Below are positions 53,192-61,086 of a DNA stretch of 64,000 nt, piece by piece. This DNA comes from an uncultured Eubacteriales bacterium. Its GTDB lineage: Bacteria > Bacillota > Clostridia > Tissierellales > Peptoniphilaceae. The notes under the pieces were generated by a model. That model had not been told where the DNA came from. It ran no database searches and worked only from the letters and a program-made list of their open reading frames with translations. The stretch is from contig UQBO01000006.1 of the NCBI GenBank assembly GCA_900539225.1, positions 1 to 64,000 of the forward strand, given 5' to 3'. The stretch's first letter is position 1. The number at the start of each line of letters is the position of its first letter. The translations under genes were made by a program, and so were the position numbers.

Positions 53192-54316
53192 CTATGGTAT
53201 TGGTTGATCTGTGATCAATTTACCAAGCCAAATTGTAAGCACATCTACTGATGGTGCCATGATTTGACTTGCATATGCGTCTCTCATGTATTTTTCTATA
53301 GGGTTTTGTTTGTTATAGCCCTTACCGCCAGCAACTCTCATTGCATCGATAGATGTTTCGATAGCTGCTTCACTTGCGTTAACTCTAGCTGCGATGATGT
53401 CAACAACTGCATCAGCGTCGCCTCTTTCAGCCTTTTCAGCTGCAAGCTTTGTAAATGCTTCTGCTGCGTGAGTTCTGTTGTAAATCTTAGCTAAGTGTAT
53501 TTGAACTGTTTCAATATTTGATAGAGATTGCCCTGTAGGATATTTTCTCTTCATAGCGTGTTCATTAGCTGCTGTAGAGATGGCTTTGCCTAGACCTGAG
53601 TAAACACTTGCTAGACCTAAGATGAAGTATGGTGCAACAACTGAGAATACTTGTGCTTGACCGCTTCCCCATTCGCCAATTCTGTACATATCTTCAAGTT
53701 CAACGTCCTTAAGAACCATTGGGCAAGATGCATTGCTTCTCATACCCATACCTTGCCAAGCTTGCATTTCGAAATGAACGCCTTCTTTGTCTATAGGAAC
53801 TACCCAGTTATCGATTTCTCCTTCTTTCTTAGAAGGTACTAATACTAAGTAGTAGCTAGCGTATTCAGCTGAAGTAACCATTGACTTAGAGCCGTTTAAT
53901 ACGCAAGAACCATCTTTGTGTTCAATGCCCATTTCTGGGATGTAGAAGTGAGTTCCTGTACCGAATTCACTATATGCAAGTGCACATAATTTTCTTTCTT
54001 CAAGGATTTCTTTAACAATCTTGTTTTTAAGCTCATCATTACCATTAGCTAAGATACACATAAGTGCTACGTTATGCATCATGTAGCATAGACCAACAGA
54101 TGCGCAGCTTTCAGCTAGAGCCATACAGATTTGTGAGTGGTCCTTAATAGTACCGCCTTCACCGCCCATTTCCTTAGGTATCATCACCTTAAAGAAACCT
54201 TCTTCGCCTAGTTTGTCAAAAATTTCCTTAGGAAATTTTGCTTCTTCGTCTAATTGTTTTGCAACGGGATCAATGTACTTTTTAGCAAATTCCCTTGCTC
54301 TTTCAAATGAATTCAT
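53192..54316 (-). CDS. Acyl-CoA-dehydrogenase-fold flavoprotein lacking the canonical catalytic Glu
   Basis: A 374-residue protein with the full ACAD fold: N-terminal helical domain, central strand domain (ALAYSEFGTGTH near 113-124, KSMVTSAEYASYYLVLV near 144-160) and C-terminal helices. Near the end, the QIYEGT motif that supplies the catalytic base in ordinary ACADs aligns with QIMAPS at 351-356, so the Glu is Ala354. Members without this Glu include flavin monooxygenases and desulfurising enzymes. No electron-transferring flavoprotein genes are adjacent. First gene of the four-gene operon, with an AGGGAGGG site. Confidence 0.85.
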   Translation of the reverse strand: MNSFERAREFAKKYIDPVAKQLDEEAKFPKEIFDKLGEEGFFKVMIPKEMGGEGGTIKDHSQICMALAESCASVGLCYMMHNVALMCILANGNDELKNKIVKEILEERKLCALAYSEFGTGTHFYIPEMGIEHKDGSCVLNGSKSMVTSAEYASYYLVLVPSKKEGEIDNWVVPIDKEGVHFEMQAWQGMGMRSNASCPMVLKDVELEDMYRIGEWGSGQAQVFSVVAPYFILGLASVYSGLGKAISTAANEHAMKRKYPTGQSLSNIETVQIHLAKIYNRTHAAEAFTKLAAEKAERGDADAVVDIIAARVNASEAAIETSIDAMRVAGGKGYNKQNPIEKYMRDAYASQIMAPSVDVLTIWLGKLITDQPIP

Positions 54317-54343
54317 AATAAACCCTCCCTTTCGTGTTTATAT

Positions 54344-54357
54344 CGATATCGCTATCG
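54344..54357. promoter_or_regulatory. Operator-like palindrome at the ACAD operon start
   Basis: CGATATCGCTATCG, an inverted repeat CGATA-TCGC-TATCG just downstream of the -10, covering the expected transcription start. A repressor site is plausible. Confidence 0.45.
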
Positions 54358-54362
54358 TCTTA

Positions 54363-54391
54363 AGTATATCACAACGATTACTTCATTACAA
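54363..54391 (-). promoter_or_regulatory. Promoter of the ACAD-PhnD-MetE-OsmC operon
   Basis: Leftward TTGTAA (54386-54391), 17-base spacer ending in TGA (extended -10), TATACT (54363-54368). Confidence 0.7.
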
Positions 54392-54500
54392 ATAAGATTT
54401 TTCAATAGTTTCAGGCTTTTATATTGAAATTTTCTATATAAATTTTCTTCTGATATAATAAAAAATATTTAACTTGTTTGTGAAAAATAATGATGCTAAT

Positions 54501-54528
54501 AAAAAAGACATGCCAAAAAAAGCATGCC
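54501..54528 (-). terminator. Terminator after the Fic gene
   Basis: 7-bp stem GACATGC / GCATGCC (one G-T pair on the transcript), A-rich loop, leftward T6. Confidence 0.75.
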
Positions 54529-54542
54529 TAAATATAATATAT

Positions 54543-55301
54543 TTACTTTTCTAGCTGTTCCAGCGCTTCCAATATCAATTCCAAAATTAGCTCTACAAAG
54601 TACGCCGCATCAACATTTTTATCTGAAGTAGCAAGAGCGTCGTAATAGTCCTTCTGTCTTGACTGTATCAGTTCTTCAACAGGAAGCCAGTAAAACACTT
54701 CATTATACGCGCCTAATAAAACTGTGTGCCAAAGCCTTCCCATTCGGCCATTGCCATCTTGAAACGGGTGAATAAACTCAAACTCATAATGAAAGATGCT
54801 GCTTTTAACAAGCGGATGAAGGTCCGAGTCCTCATACCACTTAAATAAATCACTTACTTCTTCAGCTACGAGATCGGCTGGCGGCGCCATATGTATAAGC
54901 CTCTCCCCATCAAAGATGCCAACGCCTTCGCTCCTGAACCTGCCATTCTCCTTAATAAGCCCTTGCATCATAAGTCTGTGTGCTCGAAGAAGGTCGTCTA
55001 TAGAGCCTGGCTTCATCTCAAGCATTAGCTCATAAGCGTCGTAAGCGTTTTTCACTTCTCTAATCTCGTTTGGATTGCCAAGGACCCTCTTACCAGCGAT
55101 TATGCTTGTCACCTGCTCAAGCGAAAGAGTGTTCGCTTCAATCGCAAGCGATGAGTGTATGGTCTTGATCCTATTTTCTTTTCTAAGCTTCGGATTAATT
55201 TTGCCCGGCTTTATATTTACTCTATCTAATTCGGCTTCAATTGAATCTACTAATTTAGCTATCGTTTCATTCATTGTAAATGGTGGAGCATAGTTCTTCA
55301 T
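54543..55301 (-). CDS. Fic domain protein (probable AMP-transferase, self-inhibited class II)
   Basis: A 252-residue Fic protein, ATG at 55299-55301 after AGAGGTG. The active-site motif HPFQDGNGRMGR begins at His178 and is intact (catalytic His, Asp, Gly and Arg). An N-terminal inhibitory helix, SSLAIEAN at 50-57, matches the SxxxE(G/N)-like element of class II Fic proteins, which block their own ATP site. Fic enzymes usually AMPylate a hydroxyl on a target protein; the target is unknown. No antitoxin gene is adjacent, consistent with internal inhibition. Confidence 0.92.
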   Translation of the reverse strand: MKNYAPPFTMNETIAKLVDSIEAELDRVNIKPGKINPKLRKENRIKTIHSSLAIEANTLSLEQVTSIIAGKRVLGNPNEIREVKNAYDAYELMLEMKPGSIDDLLRAHRLMMQGLIKENGRFRSEGVGIFDGERLIHMAPPADLVAEEVSDLFKWYEDSDLHPLVKSSIFHYEFEFIHPFQDGNGRMGRLWHTVLLGAYNEVFYWLPVEELIQSRQKDYYDALATSDKNVDAAYFVELILELILEALEQLEK

Positions 55302-55316
55302 AGTATCACCTCTAAA

Positions 55317-55351
55317 TATATATACCCAAAAACACAAATTGGGTATATATA
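55317..55351. promoter_or_regulatory. Inverted repeat between the divergent Fic and SDR genes
   Basis: Perfect 11-bp arms TATATATACCC / GGGTATATATA separated by 13 bases, in the 71-base region between two diverging starts. It may be an operator controlling both, or two back-to-back -10 elements. Confidence 0.5.
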
Positions 55352-55372
55352 AATAAAGGGGGATGATATATA

Positions 55373-56179
55373 ATGAAAGTACATGTAATTACAGGCGGCG
55401 GTAGTGGTATAGGCCTTGAAATCGCAAAGGCATTTGACGATGGTCTTGTTATCATTACTGGAAGAACTGAGGAAAAGCTAAAAAAGGCGTGCGAGGAGCT
55501 AGGCAAAACTGGCAAAGCGAAGTACGCGTACAAGACTTGTGACGTCTCTGATAAGAAAAGCGTTAAAGAGCTACTAGAATTTGCTTCAGAGAAGGGCGAT
55601 TTGATGACAGTAGTCAACTCGGCTGGCGTTTCAGGCGTCGGAGCAAGTGTAGAAGCCGTTTTGAACGTTGACCTAAAGGGCACTAAGTTCATCACTGATG
55701 CTGCTTACGACTACCTTGCAAATGGCGGCGTCCTTATAAACATCGCGTCAATGATGGGCCACATCGTACCCGTGAGTGATGCGTACATCAACGAGCTAAT
55801 TGAGCCAGACAAAGATGGCGCTATAGAAAAAATCGCTGGCATTGTTAATGGCAATAGCGATAACGCATATAACTTTGCTAAGCTTGGCGTTATTGAGATG
55901 GTTAAGGCAAACGCAATGAAGTTCGGCAAAAAAGGACTTCGTATCCTGTCCGTATCTCCAGGCATCATCATGACAGAGATGGCTAAAAATGCGCAAAGCG
56001 AAAATGCAGATATAATGAAGAAGATGGTAGAAAATACTCCAGCGCAAAGAACTGGCGAGCCAGAAGACATTGCAAATGCAGTAAAATTCCTAGCAAGTGA
56101 CAAGGCAAGCTTCATCACAGGCACTGATCTACTTGTAGATGGCGGCTTATCACTAGTATTAAAGTCAATGTATAAATAA
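55373..56179 (+). CDS. Short-chain dehydrogenase/reductase
   Basis: A 268-residue Rossmann-fold SDR. Cofactor motif TGGGSGIG (7-14), NSAG near 82-85, catalytic Ser in NIASMMG and catalytic Y166xxxK170. It has an insert around residues 136-160 (SDAYINELIEPDKDGAIEKIAG) as in 3-alpha-hydroxysteroid dehydrogenase-like SDRs of gut bacteria. It oxidises or reduces a hydroxyl/keto group with NAD(P); substrate unknown. GGGGGATG precedes the start. Confidence 0.9.
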   Translation: MKVHVITGGGSGIGLEIAKAFDDGLVIITGRTEEKLKKACEELGKTGKAKYAYKTCDVSDKKSVKELLEFASEKGDLMTVVNSAGVSGVGASVEAVLNVDLKGTKFITDAAYDYLANGGVLINIASMMGHIVPVSDAYINELIEPDKDGAIEKIAGIVNGNSDNAYNFAKLGVIEMVKANAMKFGKKGLRILSVSPGIIMTEMAKNAQSENADIMKKMVENTPAQRTGEPEDIANAVKFLASDKASFITGTDLLVDGGLSLVLKSMYK

Positions 56180-56193
56180 TTTTACGCATACGA

Positions 56194-56225
56194 AAGGAGC
56201 GGACAAATTGTCCGCTCCTTCTTTT
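56194..56225 (+). terminator. Terminator after SDR gene (probably bidirectional)
   Basis: Perfect 12-bp stem AAGGAGCGGACA / TGTCCGCTCCTT, 3-base loop, then CTTTTT. It also lies just beyond the leftward gene ending at 56235. Confidence 0.92.
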
Positions 56226-56234
56226 TGTATTCAT

Positions 56235-56498
56235 CTAAGCCCTTGGATTTAGGCTCATTGCGACTAATGTTACATTAATAAATATCATAAGCATAGTCGC
56301 TGAAAGATAAAAAACCAATTTTATTTTGCTTGATTTGCTGTTCTTATCAAATTTTTTATTTGCCCACACAATAAATTCTGCTAGGCCAAAGATGCTAAAA
56401 ACTATCAATGGCGTAGTAAAAAATAACATAGAGTCTGGAGCGGAACCTCTTTTAATTGAAAACATTATTAAAAAGTATAAAATTTCTATGATTATCAT
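56235..56498 (-). CDS. Small hypothetical membrane protein
   Basis: An 87-residue protein with three hydrophobic segments (about 2-14, 25-45 and 59-82) split by a basic loop. No family recognised. It follows the GNAT gene by 9 bases and has a GGAGG site, so the two are probably co-transcribed. Confidence 0.7.
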   Translation of the reverse strand: MIIIEILYFLIMFSIKRGSAPDSMLFFTTPLIVFSIFGLAEFIVWANKKFDKNSKSSKIKLVFYLSATMLMIFINVTLVAMSLNPRA

Positions 56499-56507
56499 TT
56501 TGCCCTC

Positions 56508-56909
56508 CTATTTAAAAAAGCTCACTGTGCCCGCTTCACTTATCTCTTTCATACCGATGGCCTTGTAAAAGGCATTTGCTACTTCGTTTTCGCTATCGGT
56601 ATTAACTTGTATCCAGCGAACATCCTTGTATTTTTCAAAAACTTCATTCATAAGCTTTTTAGCTAAGCCATTACGTCTATAATTTTTCTTAACAATCAGG
56701 TCTTGCACTAAGACTACGTGCTCAGCGTCGCCTACGCATCTTACAAAGCCTAGGAGCTCATCTCCATCCATATATCCAAGCGTTAATAAAGAATTTTTTA
56801 TCGCCCTACTAAGCTTATCGTCATCAGCTAAATAGGCACTCCAACCAGATTCTTCATAAAGAGCCTTTATTTGTGATAAATAGCTTTCGTCTATTTCTAC
56901 TAGCTTCAT
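56508..56909 (-). CDS. GNAT family N-acetyltransferase
   Basis: A 133-residue GCN5-related acetyltransferase. VQDLIVKKNYRRNGLAKKLM near residues 68-87 is the acetyl-CoA pyrophosphate-binding loop (R/Q-x-x-G-x-A), and NAFYKAIGMKE near 113 is the usual end motif. Start at the ATG 56907-56909, six bases after GAGGTG. Acceptor unknown. Confidence 0.88.
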   Translation of the reverse strand: MKLVEIDESYLSQIKALYEESGWSAYLADDDKLSRAIKNSLLTLGYMDGDELLGFVRCVGDAEHVVLVQDLIVKKNYRRNGLAKKLMNEVFEKYKDVRWIQVNTDSENEVANAFYKAIGMKEISEAGTVSFFK

Positions 56910-56946
56910 AAAAATCACCTCTATGAAGATAATTATATCACAAAAT

Positions 56947-56978
56947 TATAGCGTCCACGACATAAAGTGAACGCTATA
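56947..56978 (-). terminator. Terminator after the ABC-2 exporter operon
   Basis: 12-bp stem TATAGCGTCCAC / GTGAACGCTATA (one G-T pair on the transcript), 8-base loop, then leftward ATTTTG. Confidence 0.7.
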
Positions 56979-56995
56979 ATAAAATATTTTCAAAA

Positions 56996-58105
56996 TTAAT
57001 TGATATTGTCATTTGTTTTTGGTTTCGCCACAACCGTTATCACTATAAACAAAGCTGCAAAGCCAAGCATAATAAGTAAATTCGTTTTTATTGCGTCAAA
57101 ACTTGGATTTGAGGCTAAAACGTCATTATTCTGTATATAGTAGTAGCTTGGGAATATCTTTCCTATCTTTAAAGCTGTTTCGCCTAAAAACTCTTGCGGA
57201 ACAAAGGCACCGCACAAAAATGACGAGCCGAGCGAGACTACATTCGTTACGCCTCCAACGGCGTTGTCGTTCTTAATTAGGCTTGATATCATCAGCGCCA
57301 TAGGCACTATAGCAGTAGTAAAGACAAGTGAGTTCAGCATCATTAGGTTTACATGTAATTTTGAAAAATCATACTTATACAAAATCACATACAAAAGCAT
57401 ATACAAAAACCACACGATTAGCGCGTTTGCGATGTGTCCAAGCGTTAGATATAGATTCATCTTTTTACTTGGCACAGGCGAGGCCAAATTTCTCATGGCA
57501 ATCTTCTTTCTCTTGTAAACTTTGACAATGATTGATACGATAAGTATAATTTGCGAAAGAAGTAGATAGTTTAGGAAGTTAAAGAAAAATCTCGCGTCTT
57601 CGTCAGTTTTAACAGCGCTTCCACCTTTGATGGCTATATCAAATTTCTTTTCTAAGTCCTCGTCACTATACTTAATCGCATCACTTAGATCAAAGCCGGC
57701 CTTCTCATAGGCAGCCACTTGGCTTAAGTAGATATTGACCTTCTCTTTAACATTCATCGCGTAGATATCGTTAGGCGCCGACCTATACAAAACTTCCCTC
57801 GAATTGTCAAAGTCCTCAGGTATCTCAAGCGCCGCGCTTATGACCTCGTAGAACAATTTATCCTCTACCAAAGACTCATCCATGTCCACAATCTTGTCGT
57901 TTTTTGCTAAGTAACGGCTGAGAGCCTTCGAAAGCTCCGTCCCTGCCTTATCGTTTAAGTATATATCAACCCCGACGCTCTTGTAAGCCTCTTTGTTCTC
58001 ACTTTTTGTTGAAAATACAAGTAAAGCCGCAAATATAACTGTATATAGAATTATGGCTGTCCTGTGCGCCCATACTATTTTGAAATAATTTTTAAAGACT
58101 TTCAT
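56996..58105 (-). CDS. ABC-2 type transporter permease
   Basis: A 369-residue membrane protein: one N-terminal helix (about 12-30), a long extracytoplasmic domain (to about 170) and five C-terminal helices, the YhgE/NatB-like ABC-2 layout. It overlaps the other permease gene by 14 bases. Together with the ATPase it forms an exporter of unknown cargo (drug, lipid or peptide). Confidence 0.85.
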   Translation of the reverse strand: MKVFKNYFKIVWAHRTAIILYTVIFAALLVFSTKSENKEAYKSVGVDIYLNDKAGTELSKALSRYLAKNDKIVDMDESLVEDKLFYEVISAALEIPEDFDNSREVLYRSAPNDIYAMNVKEKVNIYLSQVAAYEKAGFDLSDAIKYSDEDLEKKFDIAIKGGSAVKTDEDARFFFNFLNYLLLSQIILIVSIIVKVYKRKKIAMRNLASPVPSKKMNLYLTLGHIANALIVWFLYMLLYVILYKYDFSKLHVNLMMLNSLVFTTAIVPMALMISSLIKNDNAVGGVTNVVSLGSSFLCGAFVPQEFLGETALKIGKIFPSYYYIQNNDVLASNPSFDAIKTNLLIMLGFAALFIVITVVAKPKTNDNIN

Positions 58106-59189
58106 ATTCTTTACCCCTCATGAAACATAGCGATACTATAATGAAAATAGCGGTAACGATGCCTAAGTAAATCATGTTTTGCATAAACCTATCCATCGAA
58201 TCGTAGTAGTATAGCGAGTAGACCGCATCAGTCACGATGGCAACAGGATTAATCTTGTTGATGATAGGCGCCTTCTCAGCTATGATTACCTTCATATCGC
58301 TCTTCATCATACCTGCCAAAAACGACATCGTCATGGTGATGGCGATACCCAGACCTATCTTAGTGTCGATCGTTGCCTTATTTGATACGCCTAGCAAAAT
58401 GCCAAAAGCAACGCCCGTTAGTGACGATAGCGCCGACAAAGCTACAAGCGGAAGAGCTCTGTCACCAAATCCTACTCCTAAACCCTTTTTTAGATAAAAT
58501 ATGAAAAATAAAGTTATTGCAAAATTAATAATCCAGCTCGCAAGCACCGCTGCTCCAAGGCTTACACTCTTTTTAACAGGCGATATTGCATTCCTTTTAG
58601 CGTTAACCGAAAGATTTGCTTCGTATTGGTAAATTACATACATGCCCCACATGTAGCCGTATATAGTCGTCATACCAAGAAGCGTGTAGAAAAACGCATT
58701 GACTGGATCCATATTTTTTCTAGAAAGATCTTTTATATGATTATCCACATCCAAAATTTTGCTTAAATCAGTAGTCGGATCCTTCTGCATGATCCTAGAT
58801 ATCATCGAAGACTTTTGTGAATACACATTCATGATCGTCTCGACTATAGTCTCAGATATGCCAGAGCCCTTAGTATAAATCTTGTCCATTGACTCGATAT
58901 AGGCCTTAGGAGCATCTTTTTCGTCCAAAACATCCTTGTCCTTTGCACGAGTCACTTTGAAGTAGCCTTCGTCCTCCATTTCCTTCATAAAACTGCTAAA
59001 GTTCTCATCCTCCATAAGGCTCTCGTTCACCGCCACGTCTATGGTCTTGAACTTCCAGTTATCACTAATGCCGCCAAAGGCAAGCTTGAAGAATATCCCT
59101 AGGACTATGGGAAAGACTAACGCCCAAAAGAGCATGTCCCTCTGCCTTAGAAGGTATTTGAATGTATTTTTAAATGAATGCAAAAACAT
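58092..59189 (-). CDS. ABC-2 type transporter permease
   Basis: A 365-residue membrane protein with the same layout as its partner (helix at 20-38, extracytoplasmic domain to about 170, five helices). It starts one base after the ATPase gene ends, which supports a three-gene exporter. Confidence 0.87.
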   Translation of the reverse strand: MFLHSFKNTFKYLLRQRDMLFWALVFPIVLGIFFKLAFGGISDNWKFKTIDVAVNESLMEDENFSSFMKEMEDEGYFKVTRAKDKDVLDEKDAPKAYIESMDKIYTKGSGISETIVETIMNVYSQKSSMISRIMQKDPTTDLSKILDVDNHIKDLSRKNMDPVNAFFYTLLGMTTIYGYMWGMYVIYQYEANLSVNAKRNAISPVKKSVSLGAAVLASWIINFAITLFFIFYLKKGLGVGFGDRALPLVALSALSSLTGVAFGILLGVSNKATIDTKIGLGIAITMTMSFLAGMMKSDMKVIIAEKAPIINKINPVAIVTDAVYSLYYYDSMDRFMQNMIYLGIVTAIFIIVSLCFMRGKEYESL

Positions 59190-59190
59190 A

Positions 59191-60129
59191 CTAATCCCTC
59201 AAATCCTTGCCAGTTAGCTCCAAGAAGACGTCGTTAAGACTAGGCTTTTCAACATTTAAAGAGCTGTAACGAATACCGTGGTCATCAAGAAGCTTGATTA
59301 AATTCATTAAGTAGCCATCGCCATGGTCAAAGCTAAGCTTGATAGAGCCGTCCTTGTTCTCATAGCTAAGTAAGTGCTCAAGCGCCTTAATCTTATCAAT
59401 TACATCATCACTTAGATTTTTCGAAGTAAAAGAGATCTTTTCATTCATAGTGATCATGTCCTTAAGCTCTTCAGAAGTACCCTTTGCAATGACCTTACCC
59501 TTGTCAATGATGACTATATCGTCACAAAGAAAGTCAACCTCGTCCATGTAGTGCGATGTGTAGATGATGGTCGAGCCCTCATCGTTAAGCTTTTTGATCC
59601 CTTCCAAAATACTGTTTCTCGATTGAGGGTCAACAGCCACAGTCGGCTCGTCAAGAATGATAATCTCAGGTCTATGAGCAATGCCGCAAGCAATATTAAG
59701 CCTTCTTAGTAGACCGCCAGATAATTTTTTCGGTTTAAATTTAACAAAATCATTTAAGCTAACAAGGTCTATCGCCCTTTGAACAAGCTCCTTCCTCTTA
59801 GCCTTATCACTTATGTATAGGCCGCAGAAGTAGTCGATGTTCTCGTAAACACTTAGCTCGTCATAAACGCCAACGTCTTGAAAAACAACACCAATCCTTC
59901 TTTTAATGTCATAAGCATCAGGCGACATAGGCTCACCAAATATCTTCACAGTGCCCGCATCCTTCTTAAGAAGAGATAAAATGCAGTTTATAGTCGTCGA
60001 CTTACCACTACCATTGGGCCCAAGTAGACCCAAGATCTCGCCCTTCTTCACGTCCAAATCTAAATTGTCAACAGCAGTGAGCTCCTTGTACTTCTTTACA
60101 AGACCCCTTACCTCTATAACAGTATCCAT
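59191..60129 (-). CDS. ABC-2 type exporter ATPase
   Basis: A 312-residue ABC ATPase. Start at the ATG 60127-60129 after AAAGGAGG. Walker A GPNGSGKST (about 38-46), signature LSGGLLRRL near 135, Walker B IIILDEPTVAVDP near 155, and a C-terminal extension of about 90 residues typical of drug or lantibiotic-type exporters. Cargo unknown. Confidence 0.93.
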   Translation of the reverse strand: MDTVIEVRGLVKKYKELTAVDNLDLDVKKGEILGLLGPNGSGKSTTINCILSLLKKDAGTVKIFGEPMSPDAYDIKRRIGVVFQDVGVYDELSVYENIDYFCGLYISDKAKRKELVQRAIDLVSLNDFVKFKPKKLSGGLLRRLNIACGIAHRPEIIILDEPTVAVDPQSRNSILEGIKKLNDEGSTIIYTSHYMDEVDFLCDDIVIIDKGKVIAKGTSEELKDMITMNEKISFTSKNLSDDVIDKIKALEHLLSYENKDGSIKLSFDHGDGYLMNLIKLLDDHGIRYSSLNVEKPSLNDVFLELTGKDLRD

Positions 60130-60279
60130 AATTACCTCCTTTGCTGTATACAATATAATTATAACACAAAAACCATTAATATAGAGTAAAATATTTGTAA
60201 AATACATGTAAATTCAATTAAAATAGAAAATATACGAAGTGGCAAAACCATAAACATGGTGAAAAATGGATGCAATAGC

Positions 60280-60308
60280 TTTACATTTAAAAATAAATGG
60301 AGTATAAT
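60280..60308 (+). promoter_or_regulatory. Promoter of purC
   Basis: TTTACA (60280-60285), 17-base spacer, TATAAT (60303-60308), about 24 bases before the TTG start. Confidence 0.8.
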
Positions 60309-60331
60309 AAACATAGATTGGGGGAATAGTT

Positions 60332-61018
60332 TTGAAAAAGTTATACCAAGGAAAAACAAAAGACGTTTACGAACTAAACGACAAAGAAGTATTATTAAAA
60401 TTTAAAGACGACGTAACAGGCAAAGACGGCGTTTTCGATCCAGGCCAAAACCAAGTCGGCCTAACAATGGAAGGCGCAGGACACAGCGCATGCCTACTAA
60501 CAAAGTTCTTCTATGAAAAACTAAACGCAAAAGGACTAAACACACACTTCGTTTCAGCAGATCCAGAGAAAAACGAAGCAGTAGTTAGAAAAGCAAAAGT
60601 ATTTGGTAACGGCGTAGAAGTCATCGTGAGATACAGAGCAGTTGGCTCCTTCATCAGACGCTACGGCCAATACGCAGAAAGCGGCATGAAACTGCCAGCC
60701 TACGTTGAAATCACACTAAAAGACGACGACAGAAACGACCCACTAATTACAAAAGACGCACTAGAGATACTAGGCATCATGACAGGGGCTGAGTACGAAG
60801 AACTAGTTGGCCTTGCTAAAAACATCGGCGAGTTCGTAAAAGATGAACTTGCAAAGAAAGACCTTGAGCTATACGACATAAAATTCGAGTTCGGCATGGT
60901 CGATGGTAAGGTTGCTCTAATAGATGAAATATCAGGCGGCAACATGCGTGCATATAAAGGAGACGAGTACGTAGAACCACTTAAATTGGAAAAGATATTA
61001 TTGGAAGATGTTAAATAG
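60332..61018 (+). CDS. purC: Phosphoribosylaminoimidazole-succinocarboxamide synthase (SAICAR synthetase)
   Basis: A 228-residue enzyme of purine biosynthesis joining aspartate to CAIR with ATP. KLYQGKTKDVYEL (3-15), RYRAVGSFIRRYG near 108-120 and LIDEISGGNMR near 195-207 are the family signature. The start is a TTG placed correctly after GGGGG. It stands alone here with its own promoter and terminator; the other pur genes are elsewhere. Confidence 0.95.
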   Translation: MKKLYQGKTKDVYELNDKEVLLKFKDDVTGKDGVFDPGQNQVGLTMEGAGHSACLLTKFFYEKLNAKGLNTHFVSADPEKNEAVVRKAKVFGNGVEVIVRYRAVGSFIRRYGQYAESGMKLPAYVEITLKDDDRNDPLITKDALEILGIMTGAEYEELVGLAKNIGEFVKDELAKKDLELYDIKFEFGMVDGKVALIDEISGGNMRAYKGDEYVEPLKLEKILLEDVK

Positions 61019-61048
61019 ATAAGGGATAAATGGATAAGAGATAAGGAA

Positions 61049-61075
61049 AAGGCTGCCGTGAAGGTAGCCTTTTTT
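61049..61075 (+). terminator. Terminator after purC
   Basis: 9-bp stem AAGGCTGCC / GGTAGCCTT (one G-T pair), 5-base loop, then T5. Confidence 0.88.
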
Positions 61076-61086
61076 GTGTGGTTTAT

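Noticed and set aside
54543..55301. Fic toxin with separate antitoxin (FicTA/Doc-Phd module)
   Set aside because: The inhibitory helix is in the same protein and neither neighbour is an antitoxin.
55711..56124. Leftward 137-codon frame inside the SDR gene
   Set aside because: Antisense shadow of a well-supported SDR with intact catalytic motifs.
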